Shown here: one piece after another, positions 1 through 5,763 of the stretch
Position numbering within the stretch: the first letter of the stretch is position 1
Layout of the letters: the number at the start of each line of letters is the position of its first letter
Source: Bacillota bacterium
GTDB taxonomy: Bacteria > Bacillota > Clostridia > Lachnospirales > Lachnospiraceae
Assembly (NCBI GenBank): GCA_023424235.1
Contig: JAFAEB010000226.1
Location: 1-7,829, forward strand
DNA length: 7,829 bases
Direction: 5' to 3'
The notes under the pieces: model-generated
Database searches by the model: none
Told to the model about the DNA's origin: nothing
The model's input: the letters and a program-made list of their open reading frames with translations, nothing else
Position numbers and translations under genes: made by a program

Positions 1-972
1 GGTAGTTGTATTAGATGTACCAAATAAAGCACCGATTTTAGTTGCAATAGAGTCAGCAAATTATGCTTTGTCCATTTTAGATTTGACTCCGCCACCTTCT
101 TGAAGAGCTTTTTCATCAGCATCATCAAAGATACCAGTTCTTCTACCAGTTCCGATAAATGTACCAATTGTATCAAATGTATCAGATAAACTAAATGCGA
201 ATATTGTCATTAATACTAGTGGAATTCTAGATGCATCTTCAAATAAGGATAATAAACCATTTTGTCCAAAAGCCGCACCAAAAGTCTCACCTAATTCACT
301 AAAGGATTGTCCGATGCCACCAGTTGTACCTATTGCACTTACATCAGTTACACCAAAAGGAATACCAATAATAGTAGTTGCAACGATACTTATAAAAATA
401 GCACCTTTTACATTTAAAATTAAAAGAATAGCTGTGATTACTACACCAATAAGGAATAATAAAATTCCTGGATTATTAAGTGGAGCTAATGCAGGAACGC
501 CTGCTCCAAATTCGATTAAGCCAACATTTAAAAGACCAATATATGCGATAAATATACCAATACCACCACCGATGGCATTTTGTAAACTTTCTGGAATTGC
601 TTTAATAATTAATTTACGGATTTTAGTTACTGTAATTAACACGTTAATAACACCACATAAGAAAACCATAGCTAATGCTTGTTCCCAAGTAAATTTAAGT
701 TGGAAGCATACAGTAAATGTGAAGAATGCATTAAGTCCCATTCCAGGTGCTTGAGCATAAGGTACGTTAGCAAATAAGCCCATAATTAAAGTACCAACAA
801 CAGATGAAATAATTGTAGCTAGGAATACTGCTCCATAAGGCATACCAGTTTGAGAAAGCATATCTGGGTTAACAAAAATGATGTAAGCCATTGCGAAGAA
901 TGTTGTAATACCTGCAACAACTTCAGTAGAAACATTTGTTCCATGTTCTTTAAGTTTAAAGAATTTTTCCAT
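1..972 (-). pseudogene. NCS2-family purine permease (AzgA/PbuG-like), interrupted by an in-frame stop; 3' end outside window
   Basis: This is a membrane permease of the AzgA/PbuG branch of the NCS2 family (COG2252), whose known members import hypoxanthine, guanine or adenine with protons. Visible marks are the N-terminal helix after FFKLKEHGTNVSTEVVAGIT, the PGMGLNAFF signature (residues 76-84), many hydrophobic helices, and SDTFDTIGT (263-271), which corresponds to the family's substrate-binding segment. The frame reads 303 residues to ...SKMDKA and then hits TAA at 63-61. The following 20 codons stay in frame and encode family sequence (FADSIATKIGALFGTSN), so TAA replaces the expected Leu, one base from TTA. 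The family is usually about 430-480 residues, so a 303-residue product would lack its last helices. Start ATG 972 has AAAGGAG 7 bases upstream. Family assignment is sure; loss of function is inferred, and a sequencing error is possible. Confidence 0.85.
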
Positions 973-1043
973 AAATAATCTCCTTTGCCATTCTTATTAA
1001 GAGTTGTCCCTTTCATATTTGGGAAAATCTAATGACCAACTTC

Positions 1044-1071
1044 ATTATACATAATTTATTCATCATTTCAA
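1044..1071 (-). promoter_or_regulatory. Sigma-A promoter of the purine permease
   Basis: On the minus strand TTGAAA (1071-1066) is followed after 16 bases by TATAAT (1049-1044). This predicts a start near 1037 and a leader of about 65 bases. The leader shows no purine-riboswitch core, so purine control through that element is not supported. Confidence 0.65.
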
Positions 1072-1174
1072 ACAAAAAAATCATGTTCATTAATTAATTC
1101 TCTTTATGAATAAGTTATGATATACTTATATATGTTCAATTTTATATAATTATGATGAAAAAAGGAGTTTTTTT

Positions 1175-1567
1175 ATGAAAAATGTAGAGGTCGTAGCCGC
1201 AGTTATTGTAAATAACAACCACATTTTGGCAACCAAAAGAGGATACGGCGAATTTATTAATATGTGGGAGTTCCCAGGTGGTAAAGTAATGGAAGGTGAA
1301 GATAGAGAAGACGCTCTCCTACGAGAAATAAAAGAAGAACTAGATGTTACGATAAATATAATGGGACATTTTAAAACAGTAGAATATGATTACGATACTT
1401 TTCATTTAACCATGCATTGCTATCTTTGTACGATTAAAGAAGGAAGTGTAACATTAATTGAACATAAAGATGGAGTATGGTTAACTCCAAATAATCTTAA
1501 AACATTAACCTGGTTACCTGCTGATCTTACAATTATTGATGATTTAATAAAACACTTTGATGCATAA
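1175..1567 (+). CDS. mutT: MutT-like Nudix hydrolase (8-oxo-dGTP / nucleoside triphosphate pyrophosphatase)
   Basis: This is a cytosolic Nudix pyrophosphohydrolase. MutT-type members hydrolyse 8-oxo-dGTP, or sometimes CTP or other nucleotides, to the monophosphate and so clean the nucleotide pool. The 130-residue length matches E. coli MutT (about 129). The Nudix box spans residues 36-58: G36, five residues, E42, seven residues, then R50-E51-I52-K53-E54-E55-L56-D57-V58. Only the usual last Gly is replaced (by Asp), a common variant in this branch; E51, E54 and E55 are the expected metal ligands. WEFPGGK (31-37) is the typical lead-in. ATG 1175 follows AAGGAG by 7 bases. The gene stands alone, divergent from the purine permease and convergent with the 82-residue gene. 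The family is certain; the exact substrate cannot be read from the sequence, so the symbol is provisional. Confidence 0.9.
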   Translation: MKNVEVVAAVIVNNNHILATKRGYGEFINMWEFPGGKVMEGEDREDALLREIKEELDVTINIMGHFKTVEYDYDTFHLTMHCYLCTIKEGSVTLIEHKDGVWLTPNNLKTLTWLPADLTIIDDLIKHFDA

Positions 1568-1587
1568 ATAAACAGATTGTTTTAAAT

Positions 1588-1630
1588 GCACATAGTTTGG
1601 ACTAAAATTCCTTAGTCACAAACTGTGTGC
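1588..1630. terminator. Long stem-loop between convergent genes, possible bidirectional terminator
   Basis: The left arm 1588-1605 pairs with 1612-1630. The stem has a 12-bp outer part (GCACATAGTTTG against CAAACTGTGTGC, one G-U), one bulged A at 1618 and a 6-bp inner part GACTAA/TTAGTC, with a 6-base loop. It starts 20 bases after the Nudix stop and 10 bases after the stop of the minus-strand gene. Neither side has a strong T-run (minus side only ATTTAAAAC), so it may terminate weakly or protect transcript 3' ends. Confidence 0.5.
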
Positions 1631-1640
1631 AGACAACCTA

Positions 1641-1889
1641 TCACTGATAATATTGTTCTCTACATGCTAGTTCTCTATAGTATTCATCTAATATAAATTC
1701 TGCATTTTCAGACCACATAAGAGAATCTGGTTTTCTAAGTGCATCATATACATTAGAATGTAAAAAATCACATAAGCAATCATCAAAAGAACGGTAGCTA
1801 TATTTCTCAATAAGTCTAACCACTTGCTCTATTTTAATCAAGATATCTAAGGTAATATTTTCTCCTTTATACAAATATTTTTCAAACAT
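1641..1889 (-). CDS. Small acidic protein, third gene of the DUF3791/DUF3990 cluster
   Basis: This encodes an 82-residue protein of unknown function. It is acidic (about 16 Asp/Glu against 10 Lys/Arg), has no signal peptide or membrane segment, and looks mainly helical. The C-terminal half (FLHSNVYDALRKPDSLMWSE, then ENAEFILDEYYREL) resembles small proteins I recall next to DUF3990 genes, which have a pattern of the type S-x-x-Y-x-x-L-x-x-P-x-[ST]-x-L-[WY]. I cannot confirm that without a search. ATG 1889 has a perfect AGGAGG, but only 4 bases away. It lies 117 bases downstream of the DUF3990 gene on the same strand. The gap could hold a weak promoter (TTCAAT, 17 bases, TATATT), so it is either the last gene of the operon or separately expressed. 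Its role as an antitoxin or accessory factor is a guess from position and charge. Confidence 0.75.
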   Translation of the reverse strand: MFEKYLYKGENITLDILIKIEQVVRLIEKYSYRSFDDCLCDFLHSNVYDALRKPDSLMWSENAEFILDEYYRELACREQYYQ

Positions 1890-2006
1890 ATAACCTCCTA
1901 TATTAATATACTTGTTTCTAAAAATACATTGAATTATCCTTGCTTTTTCCTTTATAAATTAATATACTCTTAAATCTATAATAATACCTATATCTACTTT
2001 TAATTA

Positions 2007-2489
2007 CTAAGTAATTCTACTCACAAACTCTAAGCAGCTCATTCCTTTAAAGGAATGTATGGATACTTGGTCATCTGCCTTGCAGATTTTCAGTTGTTCT
2101 AGTGCTTCTTTATCTGAATAAATTCCCGCTACATAAAAAGCTACCGTTCTCATCGTATTATCACCAGCTAACGGTCCAATAACAATATCATAACCATGTT
2201 GAGTTCCACCTAAAATACGATTATCTTTAATCATAGTTAACCATTCATGGGTTAATCCTCGAAATACCTTAATATTTAAGTCAGGATGGAGATACAGTCT
2301 AAATTTCATTACATAAATTCCTGGGCCTCCATATCTTACATACATATTTTCAGCCCACTCTCTCGCTTGTTCATACCTTGTAGTCGTATAAAAACCTTTT
2401 CCAAAATCTCTTCTATCTTTCGAATGTATTAAGTCTGCATGATCAAACAATACATTCGTACCATGATATAGTATTAATTCACTCCCCAT
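2007..2489 (-). CDS. DUF3990 protein, ADP-ribosyltransferase-like fold
   Basis: This is a 160-residue soluble protein of the DUF3990 family, which to my knowledge belongs with the ADP-ribosyltransferase superfamily. Marks visible here are LYHGTN (residues 7-12, with His9 in the place of the NAD-binding His of H-Y-E enzymes), RDFGKGFYTTT (27-37, Tyr34) followed by an EQAREWA helix, and a late strand around DDQVSIHS (139-146), where Gln141 sits roughly where the catalytic Glu would be. An H-Y-Q triad is my inference. Start: the open frame allows ATG 2495, but AAGGAG (2503-2498) is only 2 bases from it and 8 bases from ATG 2489, so 2489 is chosen. The gene overlaps the end of the DUF3791 gene by 11 bases, which implies translational coupling. 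It could be an ADP-ribosylating toxin or defence effector; no target is known. Confidence 0.88.
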   Translation of the reverse strand: MGSELILYHGTNVLFDHADLIHSKDRRDFGKGFYTTTRYEQAREWAENMYVRYGGPGIYVMKFRLYLHPDLNIKVFRGLTHEWLTMIKDNRILGGTQHGYDIVIGPLAGDNTMRTVAFYVAGIYSDKEALEQLKICKADDQVSIHSFKGMSCLEFVSRIT

Positions 2490-2703
2490 AACCATTTCTC
2501 CTTAAAATATCCTCACAAAAATCGATATATTGATCAATACTTTGTGCTTTCAACTCATCATAATTATCTCGCAACATATGAATTACATTATGTATACGAA
2601 ACCTCCAATAAGTTTCTTTGGTAGATAAACCGTGACGATGTGAATATCCCTCAATTGCTGCAACAACCATAAAATTTGCTTCTCTTTCTCGAAAACCTTC
2701 CAT
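2479..2703 (-). CDS. DUF3791 protein, partner of the DUF3990 gene
   Basis: This is a 74-residue protein resembling the DUF3791 family, small helical proteins often encoded beside DUF3990. The recognisable pattern is FMVVAAIEGYSHRHGLSTKE (residues 11-30), then a helix with HNVIHMLRDNYDELKAQS and a C-terminal helix DQYIDFCEDILRRNG. It has no signal peptide, membrane segment or obvious DNA-binding motif. ATG 2703 follows AAGGA by 7 bases. It is the first gene of the leftward cluster, and its last codons overlap the start of the DUF3990 gene, so the two products are probably made in fixed proportion, as in many toxin/antitoxin pairs. Family assignment is from pattern recognition; an antitoxin role is inferred from size, order and overlap. 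Confidence 0.85.
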   Translation of the reverse strand: MEGFREREANFMVVAAIEGYSHRHGLSTKETYWRFRIHNVIHMLRDNYDELKAQSIDQYIDFCEDILRRNGYGE

Positions 2704-2886
2704 AAAACCATCCTTCTCATTTACTATTTATTAAGAAATGAACCATTCACCAATATAAATCTTATTTCAATATATTTTAAGAATCATTATTTATGATACT
2801 AAGCACATATTTCCTTCAATTTCTTAAGTTTTCCTAACCCTACTACAATCGCAATTTCAATTATGCTAGGAACTACGTTTATCTAA

Positions 2887-2915
2887 TTGACATCTTATTA
2901 AATAAATGGTACAAT
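2887..2915 (+). promoter_or_regulatory. Near-consensus sigma-A promoter upstream of the LacI-type regulator
   Basis: TTGACA (2887-2892) is a perfect -35. It is followed after exactly 17 bases by TACAAT (2910-2915), which matches TATAAT at 5 of 6 positions. Transcription would start near 2922 and leave a leader of about 170 bases before the GTG at 3091, with the Rex-like palindrome inside it. Confidence 0.7.
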
Positions 2916-2959
2916 TTTGGGGAGATTAGGCTAAATTTTTCTATATTTTTTACAATAAA

Positions 2960-2977
2960 ATGTTAATTATTTAACAA
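2960..2977. promoter_or_regulatory. Rex-box-like palindrome
   Basis: ATGTTAATTATTTAACAA matches the published Rex consensus TTGTTAANNNNTTAACAA at 13 of 14 fixed positions; only the first T is A. The core TGTTAA-4-TTAACA is a perfect palindrome. Rex is the NADH/NAD-sensing repressor of Gram-positive bacteria. The site lies about 40 bases downstream of the start predicted for the strong promoter and just before the second promoter candidate, so a bound repressor could block either. An AT-rich chance match cannot be ruled out. Confidence 0.45.
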
Positions 2978-3075
2978 TATAAATAGTCATGTTTTGTAAA
3001 TTATGATAAGATGCCAATATACTACCCTTGTTGTTTGGTACCCTAATTATATATTAATATAAAATTATGAATTTG

Positions 3076-3081
3076 AAAGGA
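3076..3081 (+). promoter_or_regulatory. Ribosome binding site fixing the GTG start of the LacI-type gene
   Basis: AAAGGA lies 9 bases before GTG 3091. The in-frame ATG at 3067 has no such sequence before it (TAATATAAAATT), and the protein alignment to the family starts at MTLKEIA. Confidence 0.7.
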
Positions 3082-3090
3082 TTGGTGAGT

Positions 3091-4146
3091 GTGACACTGA
3101 AAGAAATTGCTAAAATGGCAGGAGTATCTACAGCAACTGTTTCATATGTACTCAATAATACCGCTTCTGTAAAAGAAGAAACTAAGAATCGAGTATTAAA
3201 TATTGTAAAATCTACTGGTTATACTTCCAATTCTATTGCCAAAAGCTTGCGTATTAGTAAGACTAAAACCATTGGTATAATAGTAGAAGACATGACAGAA
3301 ACAAGCGTACCAATTCTTATTGATGGTATTAATGAAATGGCAGAGTTAAGAGGTTATAAAACTCTTTTAAGTAACCTTCGCCTACTAAGTAATTGCAAAT
3401 CTAAATACGATACAATTCATTACAATAAGGATACTATAAAACAAGCAATATACACTCTCCTTGGAATGCAAGTTGATGGCATTATATATATCGCTACATA
3501 CGACAAACAGCTAGATGATATACTACCTCCCTGCCAAAAACCTATTGTTTATTGCAATTGCTATGGTTTTCATGACAATGATATTTCTGTTACTTATAAT
3601 AATGTGGAAGCATCTTATAATGTGACGAAGCAATTGATAGAGTTAGGACATTCTAACATCGGGCTAATAACAGGTAAAATGGATACGAATCCAGCAAAAT
3701 TACGTTTACATGGTTATATGAAAGCATTAGGTGAATTCAACATTCCAGTGAATAAAGACTATATTAAATGCGGTTATTGGGGCTATCACAAAGGTAAAGT
3801 GGCTGCAACAGAATTATTAACTCTAGATAATAGACCAACTGCTATTTATGCAATGAATGATAATATGGCAATCGGTGCTTATGAAGCTGCAATTGAGCTC
3901 GATCTTATTATACCAGATCATGTTTCCATATTTGGATTTGATAATGCTGAAACTAGTAGATATATACGACCTAGGATGTCTACCGTAAATAAACCACTAA
4001 AAGAGATAGGTATGAAATCTACAGAGTCCTTACTTAAAGTAATTGATGGTGAAACAGTAAAAAATAAAAAAACCTTGTTATCCTGTGAAACGATTATGCG
4101 TTCCTCCGTATCACCCAATATAAATAGTTCAATCTATAATTGTTAA
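3091..4146 (+). CDS. LacI/GalR-family transcriptional regulator
   Basis: This is a sugar-responsive DNA-binding regulator of 351 residues, close to the family norm of 330-350. The N-terminal helix-turn-helix MTLKEIAKMAGVSTATVS (1-18) is canonical. NSIAKSLR (47-54) is the hinge helix, whose Leu53 corresponds to the minor-groove-inserting Leu of LacI. From TIGIIV (60) onward it is a periplasmic-binding-protein-like ligand domain. It includes the R-x-x-G-Y segment (LRLHGYMKAL), AIYAMNDNMAIGAYEA and SIFGFDN, followed by a STVNKP segment of the kind seen near the family's C-terminus. The start is GTG 3091, not the upstream ATG 3067, because of the AAAGGA and the family N-terminus. The next gene is an MFS transporter on the same strand with its own promoter, so this protein most likely controls that transporter. 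The ligand is unknown. Confidence 0.93.
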   Translation: MTLKEIAKMAGVSTATVSYVLNNTASVKEETKNRVLNIVKSTGYTSNSIAKSLRISKTKTIGIIVEDMTETSVPILIDGINEMAELRGYKTLLSNLRLLSNCKSKYDTIHYNKDTIKQAIYTLLGMQVDGIIYIATYDKQLDDILPPCQKPIVYCNCYGFHDNDISVTYNNVEASYNVTKQLIELGHSNIGLITGKMDTNPAKLRLHGYMKALGEFNIPVNKDYIKCGYWGYHKGKVAATELLTLDNRPTAIYAMNDNMAIGAYEAAIELDLIIPDHVSIFGFDNAETSRYIRPRMSTVNKPLKEIGMKSTESLLKVIDGETVKNKKTLLSCETIMRSSVSPNINSSIYNC

Positions 4147-4164
4147 AATAACATCAATTATAGA
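4133..4164 (+). repeat. 10-bp perfect inverted repeat spanning the regulator's stop codon; operator or weak terminator
   Basis: TCTATAATTG (4133-4142) and CAATTATAGA (4155-4164) are perfect inverted copies separated by 12 bases. The regulator's TAA (4144-4146) lies in the spacer. The repeat ends 13 bases before the -35 of the transporter promoter. The stem is nearly all A-T and is followed by TTGTTTTTG, so it could fold as a weak terminator. Its position also suits an operator for the LacI-type protein. Confidence 0.5.
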
Positions 4165-4177
4165 CCTTGTTTTTGAC

Positions 4178-4205
4178 TTGCATTATTTTTTTTGTAAGGT
4201 ATAAT
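4178..4205 (+). promoter_or_regulatory. Sigma-A promoter of the MFS transporter
   Basis: TTGCAT (4178-4183) is followed after 16 bases (mostly T) by a perfect TATAAT (4200-4205). The predicted start is near 4212, leaving about 45 bases of leader to the TTG start codon. This shows that the transporter can be expressed separately from the regulator. Confidence 0.65.
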
Positions 4206-4243
4206 GATAATTATGTCCACAAGACAGAATATGCAATGAAATT

Positions 4244-4249
4244 AAGGAG
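4244..4249 (+). promoter_or_regulatory. Ribosome binding site fixing the TTG start of the MFS gene
   Basis: AAGGAG lies 7 bases before TTG 4257. The ATG at 4236 is placed so that this sequence would fall inside its own coding region, and neither it nor ATG 4167 has a Shine-Dalgarno sequence. Confidence 0.75.
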
Positions 4250-4256
4250 AATTATC

Positions 4257-5447
4257 TTGGAACAATCAATATTTACCAAAGAATCATTAACATCGTCTCA
4301 AAAGTCTCTATTTATTCGATGTTTTTATACCTTTTTTGTTAATGGTGGTTTAGCTTTAATATTAGGAGCAATTCTTCCATATATGAAAGAGACTTATGAA
4401 ATTAATTATGTAATATCCGGTATGTTTATTTCTGTACACTCAGCTGGTAATTTAATATCAAGTTTTATTGGTGGAATACTACCTGCTTATATTGGGAGAA
4501 AAGCTAGTATTGTTTTATTAAGTAGTGCTGGTGTAATAGCATTTATAATGATGATACTTACTAGTAATCCATACCTTTTACTACTCGCTTTCTTTTTAAC
4601 TGGTATTAATCGTGGTGCTGTTAGTAATTTTAATAATACCATGATTAATGAAATAGCAACTGGGAAAGCTTGGGCACTTAATTTACTTCATAGTGTTTTT
4701 GCTATTGGTGCTTTCCTTGCACCATTCTTAGCCTTATTTTTTGTCCGAAACAATACAGATGGTTGGAAATACGCAGTAATAACCCTTGCTATACTCTGCA
4801 TTACTGAAGTACTTACTTTCTACTTTATGAAGATACCTAATAATACAGTTGCAAAAAAAGAAAAGAAACCTTTAAGTCTTATATTTTTAAAGGATAAATA
4901 TTATTTAACAGCATGTGGTATTCTTTTCTTTTACTTATGTGCAGAACAAGCCTTTAACGGTTGGTTAGTTACTTATTTTAAAGAATCTGGAATATTAAGT
5001 GGGCCATTTGCTCAAAGTATGACAAGTTTACTATGGGTCGTTATCTTAATTGGTCGACTATTTACTGCTTATATTTCAAGTAAAGTTAAGAAAACAAACC
5101 TTTTATTTATAAATTCCATTGGTTATGTAATCTTTTTCATAATATTAATTTCAAGTAGAAGTCTTACTCCAGTTGCGATTAGTATTATCGGTGTTGGATT
5201 CTTTATGTCCGGCCTGTATCCTACTACAATTTCTTGCGTTGGAAATATTATTAAAGAATATCCTATGGGTCTTAGCTTCTTACTAACCTTTGCTGGACTT
5301 GGAGCTATTATTATGCCGACTATTATCGGTGCTGTAGCTGAAAAGGTAGGTATTATAGGTGGTATGAGTACTGTAATTGTTGCTGTACTTATAACCTTCA
5401 TCTTTATAAGCTACAATGCTTATTTATATCGAAATAAAGAAATTTAA
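4257..5447 (+). CDS. Major facilitator superfamily transporter, probably sugar-related
   Basis: This is a 396-residue integral membrane transporter with about 12 hydrophobic helices in two halves. The halves are joined by a basic loop near residues 200-210 (VAKKEKKP). The loop between helices 2 and 3 carries GGILPAYIGRK (72-82), a form of MFS motif A. The length is typical of proton-coupled MFS porters. Start TTG 4257 is chosen because AAGGAG sits 7 bases before it; the open frame runs further up to 4167 but would add a poor N-terminus and lie over the promoter. It follows a LacI-type regulator by 110 bases and ends at a strong terminator, so the two form a regulator/transporter pair. That pairing suggests a carbohydrate or glycoside substrate, but no residue here proves it. 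The fold and family are sure; the substrate is not. Confidence 0.9.
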   Translation: MEQSIFTKESLTSSQKSLFIRCFYTFFVNGGLALILGAILPYMKETYEINYVISGMFISVHSAGNLISSFIGGILPAYIGRKASIVLLSSAGVIAFIMMILTSNPYLLLLAFFLTGINRGAVSNFNNTMINEIATGKAWALNLLHSVFAIGAFLAPFLALFFVRNNTDGWKYAVITLAILCITEVLTFYFMKIPNNTVAKKEKKPLSLIFLKDKYYLTACGILFFYLCAEQAFNGWLVTYFKESGILSGPFAQSMTSLLWVVILIGRLFTAYISSKVKKTNLLFINSIGYVIFFIILISSRSLTPVAISIIGVGFFMSGLYPTTISCVGNIIKEYPMGLSFLLTFAGLGAIIMPTIIGAVAEKVGIIGGMSTVIVAVLITFIFISYNAYLYRNKEI

Positions 5448-5462
5448 AGACTATACTATTTT

Positions 5463-5491
5463 TGCGGATTCTTAGGAATCCGCATTTTTTT
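5463..5491 (+). terminator. Intrinsic terminator of the MFS gene
   Basis: A perfect 9-bp stem TGCGGATTC/GAATCCGCA with a TTAG loop is followed by seven T. It starts 15 bases after the MFS stop. Confidence 0.93.
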
Positions 5492-5498
5492 AAGACAT

Positions 5499-5533
5499 AA
5501 AAAAAGAGCTCATGCTTGCATAAGCCTCTTTTT
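5499..5533 (-). terminator. Terminator of the leftward permease/SpoIIID-like unit, bidirectional in form
   Basis: AAAAAGAG and CTCTTTTT form the base of a hairpin with an imperfect inner stem (CT/AG, then ATGC/GCAT). Read leftward it ends in CTC plus seven T. It lies 76 bases beyond the stop of the short SpoIIID-like gene and would end transcription coming from the permease. Read rightward it could back up the MFS terminator. Confidence 0.7.
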
Positions 5534-5608
5534 ATTGTATATTTTAAGTAGCTACTTGACTAAATTATGATTCATCAAAGAACTATCTAATTACTACATA
5601 GAAAGTGA

Positions 5609-5749
5609 TTAACCGTTCGTTTTAGTGACAACTGTATGTACAGTTGATTTCGAAATACCGAATTGTTTTGCTGTCTGTCTAACCGTAGCATTATTATCAA
5701 TAATGTAATTAGCTATCTCAGCTGCTCTTTCTTCTATATAGCCTTTCAA
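5609..5749 (-). CDS. Truncated SpoIIID paralogue, 46-residue helix-turn-helix protein (possible decaying gene)
   Basis: This is a short open frame from TTG 5749 to TAA 5611-5609. The product begins MKGYIEERAAEIANYIIDNN and continues with ATVRQTAKQFGISKSTVH. It matches the SpoIIID encoded 1.7 kb away at roughly two thirds of the first 38 positions, including the whole helix-turn-helix ATVR..A..FGISKSTVH. The match ends right after the recognition helix: the full protein reads KDLQDRLP, this one TVVTKTNG and stop. None of the three frames downstream restores the missing half, so a single frameshift does not explain it. Five G (5762-5758) lie 8 bases before the TTG. It lies 107 bases downstream of the APC permease with no clear terminator between. 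SpoIIID normally needs a C-terminal basic helix for DNA binding, so this is either a dying gene or a minimal binding protein. Confidence 0.6.
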   Translation of the reverse strand: MKGYIEERAAEIANYIIDNNATVRQTAKQFGISKSTVHTVVTKTNG

Positions 5750-5763
5750 AGGAATATCCCCCT

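Larger units (their letters stand above)
2704..3090. other. Divergent AT-rich control region without a gene
   Basis: These 387 bases lie between the leftward DUF3791 gene and the rightward LacI-type gene. They contain a strong rightward sigma-A promoter (2887-2915), a Rex-like palindrome (2960-2977) and a weaker second promoter candidate (TTGTAA 2994-2999, 18 bases, TATACT 3018-3023). No clear leftward promoter for the DUF3791 gene stands out. A short inverted repeat ATCAT-5-ATGAT lies at about 2783-2797. I find no supported small open frame. Confidence 0.6.

Noticed and set aside
314..754. 146-residue plus-strand open frame
   Set aside because: Antisense shadow of the purine permease; low-complexity Pro/Ile/Thr-rich translation, no ribosome binding site.
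819..1016. 65-residue minus-strand open frame overlapping the permease start
   Set aside because: Out-of-frame reading of the permease leader and N-terminus; its ATG lies in the leader without a convincing ribosome binding site, and the sequence is a frame-shifted copy of hydrophobic codons.
973..1043. Purine riboswitch before the NCS2 permease
   Set aside because: The leader is only about 65 bases and lacks the conserved purine-aptamer core and P1-P3 arrangement.
2783..2797. ATCAT-5-ATGAT inverted repeat upstream of the DUF3791 gene
   Set aside because: Five-base arms in AT-rich DNA are expected by chance, and no convincing promoter could be placed beside it.
3918..4118. 66-residue minus-strand open frame
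   Set aside because: Antisense shadow inside the LacI-type gene.
4206..4256. Catabolite-responsive (cre) site before the MFS gene
   Set aside because: No sequence close to TGWAANCGNTNWCA was seen between the promoter and the start codon, nor in the region before the regulator.
5123..5401. 92-residue minus-strand open frame
   Set aside because: Antisense shadow inside the MFS gene; Ile/Pro/Thr-rich composition typical of reversed membrane-protein codons.
5546..5557. AAGTAGCTACTT 12-bp palindrome
   Set aside because: Perfect but short and lying in the 3' region of the leftward unit; no promoter nearby and no known regulator matched.
5540..5611. Frameshifted second half of the short SpoIIID-like gene
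   Set aside because: None of the three downstream frames gives anything like RLPxIN or RHIRGGxAT, so the missing half is absent, not out of frame.
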